Source of the DNA: a virus
Length of the DNA stretch: 64,000 nt
Strand: one strand, 5' to 3'
Virus record (IMG/VR): IMGVR_UViG_3300042566_001512
Location: 144,808 to 208,807 of that record
This document shows, one piece after another, positions 42,335-51,980 of the stretch (position 1 is its first letter; each line of letters begins with the position of its first letter). The notes beneath the pieces were generated by a model. That model ran no database searches. It was not told where the DNA came from and worked only from the letters and a program-made list of their open reading frames with translations. A program made the translations under genes and the position numbers.

Positions 42335-45300
42335 TGAATAATCAACAAGTTTTTTATAAAACATACGGAGTTAGAAACGTAAATGAACTCGCTTCTCCTA
42401 GACTTTTTGATCTAGTAGAATTTGTGTTTCCTTTTAACAGCATAATGCACTATGCGACTTATGACTCCATTGAGAACGGCCCGCCTGGTGACTATCCGCT
42501 GTTTAACCAAATAAAGAAACCGATATACTTTAAGACAATAAACGAAATATCTGCTTTTAATGGCAGCCCAAGGCTGCAGGCCATAAACACGCAGGAACTA
42601 GTTAGGGATTACAGAAATAACAATAGGCGAATGAAGTTACTGCAGGGAGAGGTTCAAAACGTATCGGACCCTACTGTATTAACCGTATTTAATTACTGCA
42701 TATTAAATAAACAATACAAATATGCCCGCAACTTATTTACGGACTATCATCGCTGGAAGAATATATTTACAACAGTTATAGACACTTTAGTAAATAGACT
42801 TTCTAGCCCACAAATAAACCACTATATACCGCTGACTATACCGGATATAATACCTAGCATGATTCAGTTAGATTTGGCCTCCAAAGGGCTTAATCAGTCG
42901 AACCTAAAAGTATTCAAAGACAATAATAGTTTTATGCTTTTAGAGTTATGGAAGTGGCTCAATCCTGCGACTAGTTCTGATAGTCTTTTTAGCAAAATAC
43001 CTATTAACAGAATTCATCTAGTTAATCTGGTTTATATTAAAAGAAACAAGTGGTGCGTTTTAAATTTAGGCGTAATAAATAGCTTTAAGGAAGTCAGTGG
43101 GGACGCCCTTAAACCAGAAAACACACCAATTGTGCTATCTAGGGTGAAGCTCAAATACGTTCAGATACAAAAACGTATACTGAACATGATGATGACCATA
43201 GAGGCCGGATCAGTTGTGGCCGTGGATATTCCCGAGGACATTAAACTGGACGTTCCCGATCAAACGGTAGAAGAACCCGATATCTATTCAGATTACCAAG
43301 AACAAGAGGTAACCACAGAGGCCCCTGTTAAACAAAAGCCTCCTCTTACTGATAAAGAATTACTGGTTCTTCAAGAAAAAGCTAATCAGTTATTATCCGT
43401 AGAAGATGATGACGATCAAGAAATAATAGATCAAAAGATCAAGTTACAAGATCTAGAACTAGACCAAAGACTAGATCAACTTAATGAAATTAACCAAAGA
43501 AAAGAAAATGAATTACAGACAATAGAAAACTCTACTATTTACGACGTTCTTAATGAACAAGAGCCGTCCCTTTATAAATTAGTAGAAAACATGTGCGACA
43601 GGTTAGCAGATAACAACATGCTAACTGCAGCGGAATATAAAAGACTAATTAGGTTGGCCGGTTCCTATAAGACGATAACTTCAAAGGACGGTAAAAGTAC
43701 TCTAGAAGAATACGTCAAAATACCACCAGAAGATCTGGTGGTGCAGGACGTAGTTAACATACCGGATTCTCCGGCAATTGTTGATAAAACGATGCTAAAA
43801 TCTTCTTTGCAGTCATTTACTTCCGACTATGTAAAAAAGGACATAATCGGAAAAGACACTGCATCGATGGTGATCGCGATTCAAAAATCTGGAATGATAG
43901 TCACAGATTACAAGGTGGAAAAATACGAAAGTATTTTAGGTGCGGAAGAAGAGCATACGTTGAGGATTGTACCTGTAGAAGGAATCCCATCGACCATCAG
44001 ATTTAAAGTTCCAGTAGTAAACGAAGACGGTACCTTTGTGGCGTCCGGCGTCAAATATAGACTAAGAAACCAAATAGGGGATTAAGATTTATAAAATATC
44101 GCAGAACATACTTTTGCGATAGTGACAAACAATGTGTTGTCTAAAAGGTCCCCGTGCTGCAGAAACGCCGCACAAGTAAACCTACCTAATTGCGGGAAAA
44201 CGCCATATCTAAATAGCTACCACTTATACCCAGAAACGGAGTATAAATACCTGCGGGGTAATGTTCCAGACAGGCAAGGTAAAAACGCTATTAAGAGGCA
44301 TAACCGACGCAGCAAAGCCCCTAAATGCCAAAAGCGGCACATTGGGGTGGGCTCAGAGGCCATCGAAAGCTATTGCGCCAGCGCATAATAACATTCGTGT
44401 AAAGTCGAATGGTCACTATTAGCATTAGTGATTAAAGCAAGTAGAGTAGGGGCGTTTATTCGCTCCGAAACGGTAGGCACCTAACGGCACTAAACGGCTC
44501 AAGGTGAAGATATGGTCCACATGGATGAGTGCTACCCATCCGCAAAATTGATTACAATAGAGTAAGCCTAACAAGCTACTATGGAAAAACTTTTATAAAC
44601 AGATCTCGAAAGCGAGCAAACGATTACGGCACCTGGATTCAAAACGCGGTGATGGCCAAAGCGCTTAATAAGGAAGACAAAGACATTACCGATTTGTTCA
44701 CGGCAAACGTATTCGATAACACGTTAAAAGCACCAAGAGCTTACACTGGTTTATCCATGTATTTTAAATCTTTTAAGGTAAAAGATTACGTACTGATGCT
44801 AGATCACAAGGTCATAAAGAGCACAGTAAACGATAAAATACTAAAGAAGTACGAAACCGACTCAAGTGTGGTGTGCGGTTATAAAAACTCTGATTTGTTA
44901 GTAATGGATAAAAACAACGCCATTTACAAAATCAAAGATGATCAATTGGAGTTCATATCCAGCATAGAGGATTTCCTTAACATAGACAGCAGCGCTGCTC
45001 CAGTGGAGTATGCCGAAGTAGTCATAGGCGCTAAAGATATACCCGTTGGCGTCGTTCTCAGCTATTACATAGGTTTTACAAAGCTACTTAAGCTTCTTAA
45101 TTTAAACCCAGTCAGAGTAGAGGCTGGAAAACGAGTGAATCTACAACCCAATGAGTTTTCTTTGGTGTTTAGTGACGAGACTCTCGTATTCTCCAGAGAC
45201 GATAGATTATCCTCTTTAATAGTGGGTGGATTCTTGGAGTATCACAAATCCATTAGAGCGTTCAACGTCCACAGCTTTGATAAAAAGGGCGTGTACGTTA

Positions 45301-48034
45301 ATTTGCTGGAGTCTAATAAACTAGGAACCAGATATATACGTGAGATGGATCTAATGCAGCAAATGTTCATAGATCCAATAACTAAAGAGATATTAAAAGA
45401 CATGAAGGAACCAACAACGTTCAACGGTCTTTTAGTTAGAGCATGCGAGCTATTGATGGATGATAAACACCCTCAAGAGTTAGATACGAAGTACATGCGA
45501 ATAAAGGGATACGAAAGAATACCTGGGGCCGTTTATAGGCAACTAGTTGCAGCTATACGCCAGCACAATGCGCAGTTAGGCAAGGCATCCAAGCAAATGA
45601 CACTCGATCCTTACGCAATATGGCGCTACATTACAGAGGATCCGACTAAGGTTCAGATAAGTGAGATTAATCCTATTCAGGCACTTAAAGAAACCGAAGC
45701 CGTAACTTTTTCAGGAACGGGCGGCCGTAGTAGCCGAAGCATGGTAAAAAGCACAAGAGCTTACCACAAAAACTCTATGGGCACTATTAGCGAGTCCACC
45801 GTTGACTCCTCTGATGTAGGTATAAATATCTACACTAGCGCCAATCCGCAATTTAATTCTTTGCGAGGAATATCCAGAGAATTTGATTTTGAGAAACAAG
45901 GTGCCACTAGCTTGCTATCCACCTCCGCAATGCTGGCACCGGCATCCGACAAAGATGATTAATAGTTTATTACAAAAATAAACTAATGGTCCGACAGATC
46001 AGCGATGATCAGTTTGTAATCTCCTTAATTGCTGGGACTCCCTTATAGCCGTTTTACTACAATGATCACGAAAGTGAGTCATGACAGTTAGAAAACAAAA
46101 CGGATTGGGTAATCAGCAGCGAAGCCTCTTTAAAATGAGGAACGTTCAACGACTAAGATCTTATCAATCTGTACCTGCAAAGTGTGGGGAAACGGGAGAC
46201 TGCTCCATCAGGAGCAGAAGATATAGTCTCTTCTGCATTGAGAGATGCAGCTGCGCAAACGCGCGAGTTAGATTAACGAACTAACTGAAGGTAAAGCCAA
46301 AACGAGTAAACTTAAAATGCTCCCTTTGAGAGTAATCTCAATTGAAAAACTTCTCTAATTGACAAGAAGTCCCTTATAGACAATTGACTACAGCGTGACC
46401 GGAAACGGTGAGCGTGAGAGTTTAGGACGATTGTATTGGGTAACTTGCAGCGAAGCTCCTATAAAAACGGAGAACGTTCATCGACTAGACCGTAAGGTCG
46501 TACACTCAAGTGAGTGGAAACGGGAAGCTCCTTTAGAAAAACTAAAGGATGGTGACATAGTCAGTTCTGTAGTGAAAGTTACAGCGGGTCATGTTTGGCC
46601 GGCATCGACGAAAAACTAGTCGATGTGAACATAAAGAAATTTTGTAGCCATACAACAAGGTCACTCCATAGCTTGCGACGGGTACCATCAGCCAACGGTG
46701 AGAACCGGCTACGATCAAGTGGTGGCTCATCGCTCCCATGATCTATTCGCAATAACCGCCACAAAACCAGGAACGGTATTGTCCATCAACAAAAAGGGCA
46801 TAGTGGTAGAATATGCAGATAAAACAAAACAAGGATACGAGCTAGGAAGGCGATTTGGTAATGCGGCAGGTTTGGTAATACCGCACGAAATAGTAACCGA
46901 TCTTAAAGCAGGTCAAGAGTTTGAAATCGGTGAGGCCATTTGCTATAACTCCGGGTTCTTTGAGCCGGATTTCTTTGATCCTAAGAGAATAGTTTTAAAG
47001 AATTCATTCAACGTAAGAACGGTTCTTTGGGAATCGCTGCAGACCTTAGAAGACGCTTCTTCTATTACAGAAAAGACTGCTAATAAACTAGTCACCTCTG
47101 TGACTAAAGTAAAGAACGTTTTGGTTTCGTTCGATCAGACTGTCAGTAATTTAGTAAAGATAGGAGAGAAGGTGGACTACGACACCGTCCTTTGTTATAT
47201 TCAGGACAGTATTACTGCTGGAAATAAACTTTTCACAGACGAAACCATAGACACATTAAAAATGCTAGGTGCCCAATCCCCCAGGGCGCACGTGCAAGGC
47301 GTTGTAGAGGCCATTGAGGTTTACTATCACGGAGAGAAAGAGGACATGTCCGAGTCTCTGCTGGAGCTATGCAACGAAAGCGATAAACGTCTGAAATATG
47401 TGGCAAATAGTCAAGGCAAAAAATTCATGTCGGGAAGCGTGGACTCCGGCTTCCGGATTGAAGCCAATCCTCTTGCTCTAGACTGCGTCGCTATAAGAAT
47501 CTACATTACTACGAAAGCACCCGCTGGAATTGGCGATTAGTTTTTAGTCCTGCTACGATGAAAATCGTAAACAGTTTTCTCCTTAATTGCTGGAAACTCT
47601 TTTATAAAAAAAGACAATCAGCAGCGAAGCCTCATTCCCAAAAAAATGAGGAACGTTCAACGACTATCCCGTAGCTGGGAGTAGGGTCATGTGGCCCCAA
47701 ACAGGAGATATCTTCGGGTCTTAACTGGCCAAAGATAAAGATATAGTCTAGTCTATGCGGTGACGCGTAGCTGCGAAATATAAAAAGTCGCAGGATTGGG
47801 TCTAACGAACCCAATCTAATAAAAACGAAAGGCGTGTTTGCTAACCAGATGAAGACAGTTTTTAGTGAAACTATAAAGCAGAGTTACAAAACTGAAGACG
47901 GAAAAGAAATAGACGCGGTTTTTGGTGCAAAGAGTATCGACGACCGTATCGTTAACTCCGCAGTTATAATTGGCACGGCCAATGCCACTCTTGACATTAT
48001 TACTGATAAAGCAGTAGAGATGTATTTTTCTTAA
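42334..48034 (+). CDS. RNA polymerase beta-type subunit, spliced from five exons
   Basis: Proposed exons: 42334-44082, 44532-45959, 46297-46318, 46645-47537 and 47828-48034, giving 1,432 aa. Joints read QIGD|LPIRKIDYNRVSLTSYYG, ASDKDD|PKRVNLK|LAIQQGHS and PAGIGD|KGVFANQMKTVF. They match bacterial beta DDANRALMGSNMQRQAV without gaps, and GDKMAGRHGNKGV with both catalytic lysines (Lys 1365 and 1373). Exon 2 carries INPIQALKETEAVTFSGTGG, equivalent to the fork/rifampicin-region segment. The protein ends just after the region equivalent to beta NIGQILETHLG and lacks the last ~100 residues of the family; see 21269-21931. AGGAG lies 12 nt before the ATG. An acidic ~100-residue insertion (residues ~310-400) is unusual. 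Confidence 0.88.
44083..44531 (+). ncRNA. Group I intron 3 (beta gene), divergent
   Basis: This 449-nt element is the most diverged of the six. P AATTGCGGGA (44188) and S AAGATATGGTC (44507) are clear; Q is probably near 44302 and R is not obvious. The exon end GGGGAT pairs with GTCCCC at 44148-44153 over six positions, with U-G at the splice site. Splicing joins QIGD to LPIRK. A 88-codon open frame inside is Cys/Arg-rich and not endonuclease-like. Confidence 0.82.
45960..46296 (+). ncRNA. Group I intron 4 (beta gene)
   Basis: This 337-nt element has P AATTGCTGGGA (46027), Q AATCAGCAGC (46111), R GTTCAACGACTA (46144) and S AAGATATAGTC (46218), followed by CTGCATTGAGAGATGCAG. Exon end GATGAT and 3' exon CCAAAACGA restore DDPKR. 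The 5' site could shift by one base. Confidence 0.88.
46319..46644 (+). ncRNA. Group I intron 5 (beta gene)
   Basis: This 326-nt element has P AATTGACAAGA (46357), Q AACTTGCAGC (46442), R GTTCATCGACTA (46476) and S GTGACATAGTC (46552). Boundaries are the only pair found that keep frame and give a gap-free match to the beta DDxxR motif (K|L|A junction, codon split 1+2). No internal guide pairing was found, so the 5' site is the least certain of the six. Confidence 0.78.
47538..47827 (+). ncRNA. Group I intron 6 (beta gene)
   Basis: This 290-nt element has P AATTGCTGGA (47585), Q AATCAGCAGC (47616), R GTTCAACGACTA (47655) and S AAGATATAGTC (47738), followed by CTATGCGGTGACGCGTAG. It is the shortest of the six. 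Splicing joins GGCGAT to AAAGGCGTG, giving GD|K directly before the catalytic lysine codon. Confidence 0.88.
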
Positions 48035-48060
48035 ATCTCGTCATTTACTGCGAGTAAGAT

Positions 48061-48115
48061 GGCGCGTGTTCGTTAATCCCTATGAGGATTAGAAAAAGAG
48101 CACGCGCCCTTTTTA
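48061..48115 (+). terminator. Terminator after RNAP genes
   Basis: An outer stem GGCGCGTG/CACGCGCC encloses an inner TAATCC/GGATTA hairpin, followed by CTTTTTAC. It ends the RNAP transcript. Confidence 0.75.
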
Positions 48116-48160
48116 CTAAGTTTTCCATTCATGATTTATTAAAAGGACAAGGTAACAAAA

Positions 48161-48358
48161 ATGAAACCAGAATCAGAACGCACCCTAGTAACTGTGGCAA
48201 ATGCCATTTGCCTGGTCACAGAGGTTATCAAAGAAGTAGCTGGCGTGGACGTGGCAGATCGCTTATCTGGAGCACCGGTGAGCGATGAAACGTACGCCAC
48301 TTTAGTGGCCAGCGAAATAAACAAAAACATTGTAGCCGCTAAACTACCTGGAGCATAA
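48161..48358 (+). CDS. Small hypothetical protein (65 aa)
   Basis: A clear ribosome binding site (AAAAGGACAAGG) precedes the ATG. A helical, acidic protein (TLVTVANAICLVTEVIKEVA). It is the first gene after the RNAP terminator and lies 5 nt before the next gene, so it leads a small operon with two larger virion-like genes. No family recognised. Confidence 0.6.
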   Translation: MKPESERTLVTVANAICLVTEVIKEVAGVDVADRLSGAPVSDETYATLVASEINKNIVAAKLPGA

Positions 48359-48363
48359 ATAAA

Positions 48364-49818
48364 ATGCTGAGACTTACACACGTTAACGCCGCCAGCCAAA
48401 TCGCCGGTAAACTAGACAGAATGGGTTACAGACTTCTACCTGTAGTCAACACCCCTTTATCGTCCTTAAATTCAGATATAAACGTAGCGTATCCAAGTAA
48501 CGGCGAATCGGATTTTACCCCCGATCACAAGTCCTATGTCGATTACGCTAACGCCCCCACGCCTGGTCAAGATGTGTCTGTTTATATCTCCAACATGGAG
48601 ACCACTGCCAGAACTATTGCTGGTTATGTTCAATCGCACCTTAGTTTTGCTAAGAACGTAGTCAAGCCAATAATAACCGAGTTTGTAGAAGTGTTCTCCG
48701 ATAGAACGAGCGCTTTGAACGTAACGCCCAGTTCGGGTCTTTCTATTGTTAAATTGGATTTACCTGCTCCGATGATGCAATCGGACATACAAGATCTAAT
48801 TTCCGAATATTCCACCGTGCAGGCTAGCCCGGGCGATTACGCAATTTTTAAAGGTCCTGAACTCGGCATCGTAGATATCATAGAGCTGATGAAGACAGGT
48901 ATCAAGAATGTCGACGAGGCTATAGACGAATGGGTGGCACTAATAGGCGAGCCCTTCTTTCTCGATGCGTACAATAGATCGTTTGGGAATGGAAAAAGTT
49001 CTTCCCAGGACCCCCCTGTTCTAATAAGTAGGAACGACAGTTCTTGGAATAGCACCCTGGCCGTTTTCCTAATGGCCAACAAACTACACAACAACCCATG
49101 GAAAGACTGTGGGCTGTCGATTGTGGATTACAACGTGGCTGTAGCAAAAATACGCGACGACGCCGGAAGCACACTTTTTGGCATTTACTCCATATTTGAG
49201 AGTTATGTTAAAACTCAGACTCTGGTGAGGACTTCTTTTGGTAACAAGATTACTGTAGTGGCTCCCGTTTACGAAAATTGGATTGCAGAAGGAAATAGCG
49301 ACGCTGTTCTTTATAGCACCCTCATTACTGCAAAACGACTTAACTTTGTAAACGAGATAAACGAAGCTAAGGTTGATCTTCTCAAAGCGTGGGAACTTCA
49401 CACGGCGATGACCATTAGCACTGAGAGAAATCGTAAATTTGCCACGATGAAGAAGACTCTCTACGATACCGCCTTTGAAATAGTGGAAAGAAACGCCGAC
49501 CCCATTTTCTCGCATCTAAAGAGCGAAGGGGCTAGTACCGACCACGTTCAAATGCAAGAATATAAAACCTTCAAAACTAAGTTTGAGGAATTCTTTGTAG
49601 GTCTACGAGAAGAAGATTTTGTGGACATATGGAAACTGGCAAAAGTTATTGTTTGCGATATGCTGTTTTACTACACTGACGCTGGAGAAATCCTCACAGG
49701 GATAGAGGACGCGTGCAGTACAAACCCAGACCTTAGCGTTGACGAAGCGGCACTGTTGTCCACCGTTGCGTACGTTACAAAGTACGTCTGTAACCAGATG
49801 ACGGTTAGTAAGATTTAA
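48364..49818 (+). CDS. Probable virion protein (484 aa)
   Basis: Mostly helical with a beta-rich segment around residues 110-170. No catalytic motif or membrane span visible. Start is ATG 48364 with GGAG 12 nt upstream, overlapping the end of the 65-aa gene. It is followed after 3 nt by a 242-aa gene and then the prohead protease, a cluster suggesting head morphogenesis. I do not recognise the family. Confidence 0.55.
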   Translation: MLRLTHVNAASQIAGKLDRMGYRLLPVVNTPLSSLNSDINVAYPSNGESDFTPDHKSYVDYANAPTPGQDVSVYISNMETTARTIAGYVQSHLSFAKNVVKPIITEFVEVFSDRTSALNVTPSSGLSIVKLDLPAPMMQSDIQDLISEYSTVQASPGDYAIFKGPELGIVDIIELMKTGIKNVDEAIDEWVALIGEPFFLDAYNRSFGNGKSSSQDPPVLISRNDSSWNSTLAVFLMANKLHNNPWKDCGLSIVDYNVAVAKIRDDAGSTLFGIYSIFESYVKTQTLVRTSFGNKITVVAPVYENWIAEGNSDAVLYSTLITAKRLNFVNEINEAKVDLLKAWELHTAMTISTERNRKFATMKKTLYDTAFEIVERNADPIFSHLKSEGASTDHVQMQEYKTFKTKFEEFFVGLREEDFVDIWKLAKVIVCDMLFYYTDAGEILTGIEDACSTNPDLSVDEAALLSTVAYVTKYVCNQMTVSKI

Positions 49819-49821
49819 ACT

Positions 49822-50550
49822 ATGAACATTTTCCGATCATTAACTAGAGATCCCAGCCGAGTAATCCAGACCCTGGTTGAACTAGAAGACGGGAGACTGG
49901 TAACTACAAAGGGATGTAAGATATACATCCCAGCAAGATTCGCAGAACACGATCTAGCTTACTTAGGGGTAAACAACTACATAGTGGGCATTTATGCGAT
50001 AGTGGTGGATGATGAATATTACGGGGTTAGCACCGTTAACGCCATGATAAACATCGATCCAACGGACACTAATAAAATTAAAATGGAAGATCAGGAATAC
50101 GTGGAGTTTGTTTTTAGTCCGGGCTCCACCGTATTTAAATCTCTAGATTTAGTTAAGATAGATGTTTTAACTTATAAAATCTACGATGAAATCTTCTCAA
50201 AAGGACGAGTCCCCTTTTACATGGATTATAACGACATTGGTGGAATTTTTGATACTGCCAAATACCACGCTAATGCCAACCTTGGGGCAACTGGGGAAGT
50301 AACCCAACTTATAGCTTCCATGATAAGTAGAGACCCTAAAGACAAGACTAAGTATTATAGAACGATAATAAAAGAGTTATCGGACGTTAGAAACGTACCG
50401 CCCGCTTTTATCCCACTGCGCAGCGTGGCCTACGCCGCCACAAACACCACTACCAGACTCGGAGGTTCGTATTTCGACAAAGGGGTAGTAAGCGCTCTTG
50501 TAAATCCGGCAGACAGAGTCGAGAGAATCGAGTCACTACTGAAGGCTTAA
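49822..50550 (+). CDS. Probable virion/head-assembly protein (242 aa)
   Basis: A beta-rich N-terminal half (VELEDGRLVTTKGCKIYIP, IVGIYAIVVDDEYYGVS) and a helical C-terminal half. The gene lies 3 nt after the 484-aa gene and just upstream of the prohead protease. It is followed by a strong hairpin. Texture and context suggest a head or neck component; no homologue recognised with certainty. Confidence 0.55.
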   Translation: MNIFRSLTRDPSRVIQTLVELEDGRLVTTKGCKIYIPARFAEHDLAYLGVNNYIVGIYAIVVDDEYYGVSTVNAMINIDPTDTNKIKMEDQEYVEFVFSPGSTVFKSLDLVKIDVLTYKIYDEIFSKGRVPFYMDYNDIGGIFDTAKYHANANLGATGEVTQLIASMISRDPKDKTKYYRTIIKELSDVRNVPPAFIPLRSVAYAATNTTTRLGGSYFDKGVVSALVNPADRVERIESLLKA

Positions 50551-50558
50551 TTATTCAT

Positions 50559-50599
50559 TTTACCATGTACTGACGGTGTTGCCGTCAGTACATGGTAAA
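50559..50599 (+). terminator. Terminator hairpin
   Basis: A perfect 18-bp stem (TTTACCATGTACTGACGG) with a 5-nt loop between the 242-aa gene and the prohead protease gene. Confidence 0.8.
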
Positions 50600-50669
50600 T
50601 TTGACGTAATCGTATAGTTAAACTGTCGTTTTTTATATGTGCACTGATTTTAATCTGTAGGAGCTTTAA

Positions 50670-51422
50670 ATGCAAAAAGTATTATTTTCCTGTTCCACTC
50701 TAGCCGGTACGGGTAAAAAGGGTAACTTAAAAAAAGATGAAAATGGTTATTACACCATGCCTATAGGCGGACTTAATGTGTTCAATAGCATCGGTGATTT
50801 TTACACCTATGAGGACGCCAAGGATTTATTTGCTGGCAGTTCAAACTTCATGAGAAGAGTAAAATCCGGTGCCCTTAAGGGAGAGTACGGTCACCCTAAA
50901 CAGGTGCCTGGTCAGACATACGAACAGTTTGCTGAACGAGTTCTGACCATAGAAGAGAAAAACATTTGTGCTCATTTTTCTGAAATATGGCTGGACTTTG
51001 AAAACGTTCGAGATAAGGACGGAAAAAAGGTCATAGCTATCATGGCCAAGGTAACTCCGTCTGGTCCTATGGGTCAGGCACTTGAGCGGTCTCTTGATAA
51101 CAACAATGAGGACGTGTGCTTTTCTATAAGAAGCTTTACCAGAGACACATACGTAGGCGGAATAAAACATAGAGCCCTGGCTGAAATTGTTACGTGGGAC
51201 TATGTGAACGAACCAGGTATTAATTTCGCCAGAAAGTACGCCTCGCCTTCCCTAGAGAGCCTGGCTGAGCAAACGTTTACAAGAAAAGACCTCCTTAGGG
51301 CGATTAAACAAATGGATAGGGGTATGGGCATGGAGTCCGCCAAAATGACCGGCGTGAACCTATTTAAGAGCCTTGGATGGTCATTTAACGAGAATGAAGT
51401 CCCTAGTTACATGCAGTGGTAA
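50670..51422 (+). CDS. Prohead serine protease (T4 gp21 / phiKZ gp175 type)
   Basis: A 250-aa protein with the herpesvirus/T4-like maturation protease plan. It shows LKGEYGHPKQ with the catalytic His (~75), EDVCFSIRSF with the nucleophile Ser (~151) and EIVTWDYVNEPG with the third catalytic residue (~176). Such proteases digest the scaffold and trim capsid and internal proteins, typically after S/A-x-E, before DNA packaging. TGTAGGAGC precedes the ATG. The C-terminal ~50 residues are Met/Lys-rich and may be a self-cleaved targeting tail. Confidence 0.9.
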   Translation: MQKVLFSCSTLAGTGKKGNLKKDENGYYTMPIGGLNVFNSIGDFYTYEDAKDLFAGSSNFMRRVKSGALKGEYGHPKQVPGQTYEQFAERVLTIEEKNICAHFSEIWLDFENVRDKDGKKVIAIMAKVTPSGPMGQALERSLDNNNEDVCFSIRSFTRDTYVGGIKHRALAEIVTWDYVNEPGINFARKYASPSLESLAEQTFTRKDLLRAIKQMDRGMGMESAKMTGVNLFKSLGWSFNENEVPSYMQW

Positions 51423-51432
51423 GTAATACGTA

Positions 51433-51462
51433 ATAAATGGGAGGCGTTTGCCTCCCATTTAT
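51433..51462 (+). terminator. Hairpin terminator, CATAAATGG family
   Basis: A perfect 13-bp stem ATAAATGGGAGGC with a GTTT loop just after the prohead protease stop. It closely matches the hairpin at 6195 (ATAAATGGGAGGG). Confidence 0.75.
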
Positions 51463-51479
51463 GCTGACTGTAAAATCTT

Positions 51480-51547
51480 TAAGTCACATATTCTTTATTT
51501 GCGAACGGAACGGATTCATATATACTGCAAATTAAAAAGGAACAGAC
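51480..51547 (+). promoter_or_regulatory. Diverged promoter/leader repeat
   Basis: It begins AAGTCACATATTCTT, matching the AGTCACATAT core of the 61-nt repeats, then diverges (CGGATTCATATATACTGC). A small gene starts directly downstream after AAAAAGGAACAGAC. Confidence 0.5.
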
Positions 51548-51769
51548 ATGCCTAAATTTCTCGTAGAGATCAGTACTAAGTCTTGGATTGAAAACCCGAA
51601 GATTATTTGTTATAAAGAAGTAGAGGCCGCTGAGGAATATGCCGCAAGGCATAAAGCATTTCGTGACTTCGAGAACGATCTCAAATATAAGCCTTCCGTA
51701 AAGAAGATAATGACCCTGAACAATTTGGAAGTATCTGATGTAGCCGCCAGTGATGCGGTAGAACTGTAG
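51548..51769 (+). CDS. Small hypothetical protein (73 aa)
   Basis: A strong ribosome binding site (AAAAAGGAACAGAC). A soluble alpha/beta protein (MPKFLVEISTKSWIENPK) with an acidic end. It lies between two promoter-like repeats. No family recognised. Confidence 0.6.
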   Translation: MPKFLVEISTKSWIENPKIICYKEVEAAEEYAARHKAFRDFENDLKYKPSVKKIMTLNNLEVSDVAASDAVEL

Positions 51770-51774
51770 AAATC

Positions 51775-51835
51775 CCGATTCCAAATAATTTCAGTCACAT
51801 ATATCTAAGGTGAATAGAAGCAATAGTGTTTCTAT
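51775..51835 (+). promoter_or_regulatory. 61-nt repeat, copy 2 (promoter/leader)
   Basis: Identical to 22907-22967. A 35-aa membrane peptide gene starts 28 nt downstream after AGGAGC. Confidence 0.7.
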
Positions 51836-51862
51836 TTCATTCAAAAATATAGGAGCTAATAC

Positions 51863-51970
51863 ATGTTCAAAAATGTTATCATTGCCACTGGCAAGATCGT
51901 CGGAGTGGCAATGGGCGTGGCGATTGGCATGCTGGCTGCGCAAAAAATCACCGAAACCATGAAAAAATAG
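51863..51970 (+). CDS. Tiny membrane protein (35 aa)
   Basis: ATG preceded by ATAGGAGCTAATAC. A single Gly/Val/Ala-rich membrane span (KIVGVAMGVAIGMLAAQ) lies between basic ends. It is placed after a promoter repeat exactly like the 76-aa membrane protein at 22993. Function unknown. Confidence 0.6.
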   Translation: MFKNVIIATGKIVGVAMGVAIGMLAAQKITETMKK

Positions 51971-51980
51971 GCTATTCTAA

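Noticed and set aside
44122-44388. 88-codon open frame between RNAP exons
   Set aside because: It lies wholly inside group I intron 3, has no ribosome binding site and no endonuclease motif.
46081-46619. Two open frames (67 and 74 codons) between RNAP exons
   Set aside because: They overlap the conserved Q/R/S cores of introns 4 and 5 and are Arg/Cys-rich without homology; they are by-products of structured RNA.
47834-48034. Separate 66-aa gene starting at GTG
   Set aside because: Reads better as the last exon of beta: KGVFANQMK completes GD|K after removal of intron 6.
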